NCBI GenBank assembly: GCA_963995525.1
Contig: OZ023214.1
Coordinates: 39,252,028-39,316,027, forward strand
Source of the DNA: Escarpia spicata
Lineage: Eukaryota; Annelida; Polychaeta; Sabellida; Siboglinidae
Reading direction: 5' to 3'
Length of the DNA stretch: 64,000 nt
Shown: positions 59,761 to 64,000 of the stretch, piece by piece
Layout: each line of letters opens with the position of its first letter
How positions within the stretch are numbered: the first letter of the stretch is position 1
Position numbers and translations under genes: made by a program
Notes under the pieces: model-generated
Databases searched by the model: none
What the model was told of the DNA's origin: nothing
Seen by the model: only the letters and a program-made list of their open reading frames with translations

Positions 59761-62202
59761 CTGATTATTCCTATGTGAACAGCCTAGGGGAAGCCCTGTG
59801 CCACATTGTGGGTGCCGATTTATGATGACTGATGATGTGGTGATTGAAAGATGAAAGGATTACATACCATTCCCCCATGTTGAATGTCTCTTGCTTTCTA
59901 TGGCATTGTCAGGAGCATGTGCTAGCTAGCCACATGTATTCACATAAACACATGTTTCATGGGTGTTCATCCCCTTTGATGTTGGACCACCTGGCTTAAT
60001 GACTACATACTGTTTACTATGCTCCAGGTGTCGACCTTCTTGTTTTGTCTGAAAGCCCAGTTCTGCTTTGGCTAGACACACTTTCATCATTTATTTGGAT
60101 CTGCTTTCTTCAGGTATTTTCACATTTGCTACAGAACATTTTATACAATTCAATGGAGTTTTCATAGCCACATCAGTTGTTATATAATTCTTCCAAAATT
60201 CTACAGTACAAAATATTCTATAGAAAACCATCCACAAAATCCTATAAATAGAACATTCTATTACATTTTTTGCTAAGGGGGATGTGCACATTCTCCAGCG
60301 ACCCATTCACTTCGCCAACATTCAGATTCAACAGCCATTTAGTTTGGCAGGGGGTGTAATGATTGAGATATACTAATACTTGAACCATGCCGCAGTGTCG
60401 CTGCTGCCTGGTGTATCTGTCAGTCAATGTGATGGAGGACGTTTTAAAGATTATTTTAGATGCAGAGCAACTGAGCAACTGAAGTAGCAAGCAAGACCTT
60501 TTCAGGGATCATACGACCAGTAAATACGTGCATTTCTGCTAGATCGGTTTCATCCAGAATGACCGAAGCAAGACCGGTATGCCAAATAATGAAACATGTT
60601 TGTGGACCAGACATAAAACATCTTCCTGAGACAACACAACTTGAGTTGGTCCTTACTCTCATTGATATCAGTAATAGAATAACACATTGGATTTTTAACA
60701 GATAACGTGGCTCAAAGCCTAAGCAATAAATTTCTTCTGGAGTCCCAACTCTTTAACTGAGGACATATTTAAAGGATCTGTTGTTAGACAGTGACAGAGT
60801 GGAATTTCATTACCCAACAACTGTCACAGTAAACAATTTACCAAGGACTCTGCACTGGTGTTGAAATGAACAGGTCTAGCAGGCGGTGAGGTGTAAAGTG
60901 CTTTGAACAGTCCTATGTGCCATATAAAAACTGTACATTTACTGTCTTTTTAGCATTTGCAATAATGCAATAAATGCTCGCTGCAGCCCAGTCCATGCCA
61001 ATGAGAGTAAACGACATTGACAATGCCAAGAGCGGCAAATGAGCCATTCACGTTAATGTTCTAAATATGCCAATAATTCAGCGGCATATACCTGATTCGC
61101 TTCGTAACGGGGCATTAGCAGTCTACACTCACACACACTTAATCTATTACACTGTCTGCTTTGTACAACTATGTGTCGTGATAACTCACACTGGCTCTGG
61201 GATGTCGTCTACGCCCAAGAGGATAGCCATGTACTTTTCAAAACAATTTTTTCCCTCATAGAACCAATGCTTAAACCCGGTTTCCGTGGCACAGGAGATG
61301 AGAATGTACTTGCCCTAGAGTGCCACAAGTTAAAGCTGACACTTGAGAGTGCCTGGTAATCTTGGCAAGCTGAGTGCACTCAGGCAATGTGGAATGAAGG
61401 AAATTACCCAACTTTAATTAACAATTGCCAGTGACTTTTGAACCACCATTGCATACTGCTAGTGAATCCATACTGCTACAGAACTCTGCACAGAGATCAG
61501 CTATGGCACTACTGTCATACCCACAGCCTGTTTGGTGCATCTCATATGCTTGACTGGGAAGCTGAGCTCTGGCCTGCGTAACAAGCAAGAACCAGAGGTA
61601 TTGAGAACCAATCTGTGTGGGTTTTGTTGCTTCTGTGATACGGACGCCAGACAGAAAAGACCAGTAACATCTAGTATCTCCTCCGAAAGACATTTGATAT
61701 GGAGTGAACAAAATGGCCCACATTTTAAGCGACAGTAGATGAAGTTTAAAATTTGAACTGAATTTCAAAACCAGGTTTCCTGCATCAGAATCCTGTGCTG
61801 TGACCCTTGGCAATAGCAAGGGCACCATATTAGCAGGATTGATTTCATATACCTTACTCTAACAGACATAATTTGGGAATCTTCTATTGAGACCATAATT
61901 GCAAGGTGGTTGTATTTCCAAGGTAACTGTAAAGCGAGATCCAGATTTATTCCCATTAGATTACAAGCTCTTGTAATCATAGCCCAGCTTCTCATATGTC
62001 GATCTGGGTGTCCATCAAGGTAAGTTCATAAGATAAAAGCAATATTGCCTCTCCACTCATTGTCTGTGGGTTATCCGACACCCACTTTTTCAATTTTCTG
62101 CAGCTGCGAGCCATCAATAACCTCTCTGTCTGTGGTTGGTGGGATTGTCCATGACGCAGACGAAAAAAACATCAGGTTTCATTGGAGAAACAGACTCCTG
62201 CT
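59761..62202. other. No gene supported
   Basis: Several 60-140 codon frames (for example 60242-60662 and 61418-61828, both minus) lack recognisable motifs, splice context or repeat homology. Confidence 0.4.
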
Positions 62203-62284
62203 GCTTGTATCTTGGACAATCTTGGTGAGGTCATCTCTAAAAGCTTGTATCTTGGACAATCTTGGTGAGGTCATCTTTAAAAGC
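62203..62284. repeat. 40-bp tandem duplication
   Basis: Two copies of a 40-bp unit starting GCTTGTATCTTGGACAATCT, with one mismatch. Recent local duplication. Confidence 0.95.
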
Positions 62285-63803
62285 TCCACTGGCAGCAGGA
62301 AAGACCAGAATAGCATAAGGAAAGTTAATTATTTTGTGCACTCTCTATTTTTATGTCCTATTTTAAGGGCACACATTCTGTTTGTTTTTATCTTAGCTAC
62401 AATTGAACCTAGAACCCTGTCATTTATACAAATAAGAGTACTTTTACATCAGGTTAGATTATATACAAACATGTACTACAAAAATAATATATAACAAAAT
62501 ATAAATAAATCACCACTGTAATACTACTAAAAATCATTAATAAATTTGTTAATAAGTTGATTATCAAAATGTTGGATTCGTTCACGTATGGAAACTAATT
62601 AACTGAGAACTGCACCAATGCTGTTTTAAATTAGCGCTGAAAAAGATAAATTATTACAAATTTTGTCATTTGGTTTCACAGGTAAACAGAGAAAGATAAA
62701 AACAATCAGTGATTAAAACATATAAAATTTGTTTAGTTTCTTTGAAATTGAACTTACCTAGGTAATTAAAATCTCATTACCATTCTATCTTTATTCAGAA
62801 TACGTTACATTATTCTAATGGCTTTAAATGATCTACTTGAAATGCATCCTATTCTCAAAACAACACACCGAAGGCATACCTATGGAAAAAAAACAGAATT
62901 TTTTTTTATAACTGCTGTGGGCCCCGCAATGGGCTTCAAAACAGCACACATCAGGCGCGCAGTATGGAAATGCCTGTCCAATTTCGCAAATCACACCTGA
63001 TGGGAAGACAAACATCGATATTAATGTTCGTTTTATGACTTCTCCATCCCGGGTGAATCCTGTGGGTTTCATTGCAAGCGACAGTTTTGAATTGTTGATT
63101 ACTCGCAAGAGACGCCACACATCAGGCTTGCCGAGCCAGCGTGCACAATTAAAGAAGCTACAATAGTCGGCAATCTGCCCGGCTCATTTGCGACTATCGG
63201 GACACGGGGAAGCCGTGGAGTGACCCAGGCACATATGAAGTGCATCACGCACTGATCCGCCACAGACACCAGACATGTCGATGATAACGCGAGAATATAT
63301 TGCCCATTTGCCCGCATGCTGCAAATGAGCGGCCACACAATAACAACGTAAACAACTTGTTCCTCACCGATTTCTGACAGGCATACAAATTTGCTATGAT
63401 GAAATACACTGGCACGCAATCTATTACGCAGTCCCTTTCCCGCAGGGATACAAGATGGCTACATTTTGTTCTTGTGTTTATGTATCGATCGCTGTCTATT
63501 AGATTGTTACTATGTCTACAGCTGGTAATTTTCATACCGACGCATTTAGAAGCTTCCATTACTTTGTCCATCAGTTCTTCTAAGTGGCAGAGAGTACAAA
63601 ATGGATGAGGAACTAAAATGTGCCCAAGTAGAAATAACGGTGATGATTCCTTAACCATACTTGTAGACCAATGAGAAACAAAACCGTAGTCTACCAAAAA
63701 ATGGTGCGAATGAATGTGTGAATCTGATCAATTGCATTGACTATTGACCAAGTGTAACAAGAGTAACTTGGCTGATACACATTGATCTTGTCTTGCTGCA
63801 TCT
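62285..63803. other. No gene supported
   Basis: Minus frames of 95-150 codons at 62833-63697 overlap each other in different frames, and none shows a known motif. Confidence 0.4.
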
Positions 63804-63912
63804 GCTAATTACATTGTATCACTAATTACTTTGAATCACTAATTACATTGTATCACTAATTACATTGTATCACTAATTACATTGTATCACTAATTACTTT
63901 GAATCACTAATT
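63804..63912. repeat. 17-bp tandem repeat, about six units
   Basis: The unit is CACTAATTACATTGTAT, with variants CACTAATTACTTTGAAT. Confidence 0.95.
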
Positions 63913-64000
63913 CAGCAGATATATGTGCTCCTATATTTTTGAATGTAACTTTTTTGTACTTAATTCTTAACAAGGCAAGCTGTTTGTTTTGAAGAAAATT

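Noticed and set aside
61418..61828. 136-codon minus frame
   Set aside because: No recognised motif, repeat homology or splice context.

Overview
The window is animal (metazoan) nuclear DNA. It has GT-AG introns, long microsatellites, minisatellites, and many decayed non-LTR retrotransposons and short DNA transposons. No bacterial-style operons are present. The repeat set (CR1/RTE-like LINEs, TTTCATGAA inverted-repeat MITEs, GT-rich arrays) looks like a marine invertebrate, most likely a mollusc or other lophotrochozoan. That assignment is an inference, and I cannot name a species.

One gene dominates. It lies on the minus strand from a probable start codon at 50819 down to a stop at 14329. 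I assembled 18 coding exons by eye. Every junction has GT-AG borders, every reading phase agrees, and the coding sum is 4905 nt (1634 residues plus stop). The predicted protein has a hydrophobic signal or anchor segment after about 76 residues. A large cysteine-rich, N-glycosylated ectodomain follows, with an EGF-like module, a calcium-binding EGF module and two TNF-receptor-type cysteine repeats. About five further membrane spans and a cytoplasmic tail ending in a class I PDZ ligand (TKV) complete it. I do not recognise a named family. The topology resembles prominins, but I see no sequence homology to them.

Region by region: 1-670 is a GT microsatellite. 0.7-14 kb is the flank beyond the 3' end of the gene. 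It holds transposon debris, including two decayed copies of a repeated invertebrate protein with FEN1/XPG-like nuclease motifs (3.9-4.8 kb and 12.1-13.1 kb, the latter split by an AT-rich MITE), an RTE-like LINE fragment and a hAT-like MITE. 14.2-50.8 kb is the gene. Its introns carry a LINE 3' end on the plus strand (20.3-21.1 kb), two copies of another LINE tail (22.8-23.4 and 27.0-27.3 kb), paired MITEs, a 21-bp tandem array (25.8-26.1 kb), a 62-bp VNTR of about 26 units (37.8-39.4 kb), and a minisatellite split by a piggyBac-like MITE and a LINE (42.2-44.8 kb). A (GT)n tract and a Harbinger-like MITE (45.5-45.9 kb) follow. 51-64 kb lies 5' of the start codon and is mostly LINE fragments and short repeats. 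It contains a LINE reverse transcriptase interrupted by a 570-bp element that is also present 2.5 kb away, and a LINE endonuclease segment preceded by a degenerate 2A-like motif. No first non-coding exon or promoter could be placed with confidence.
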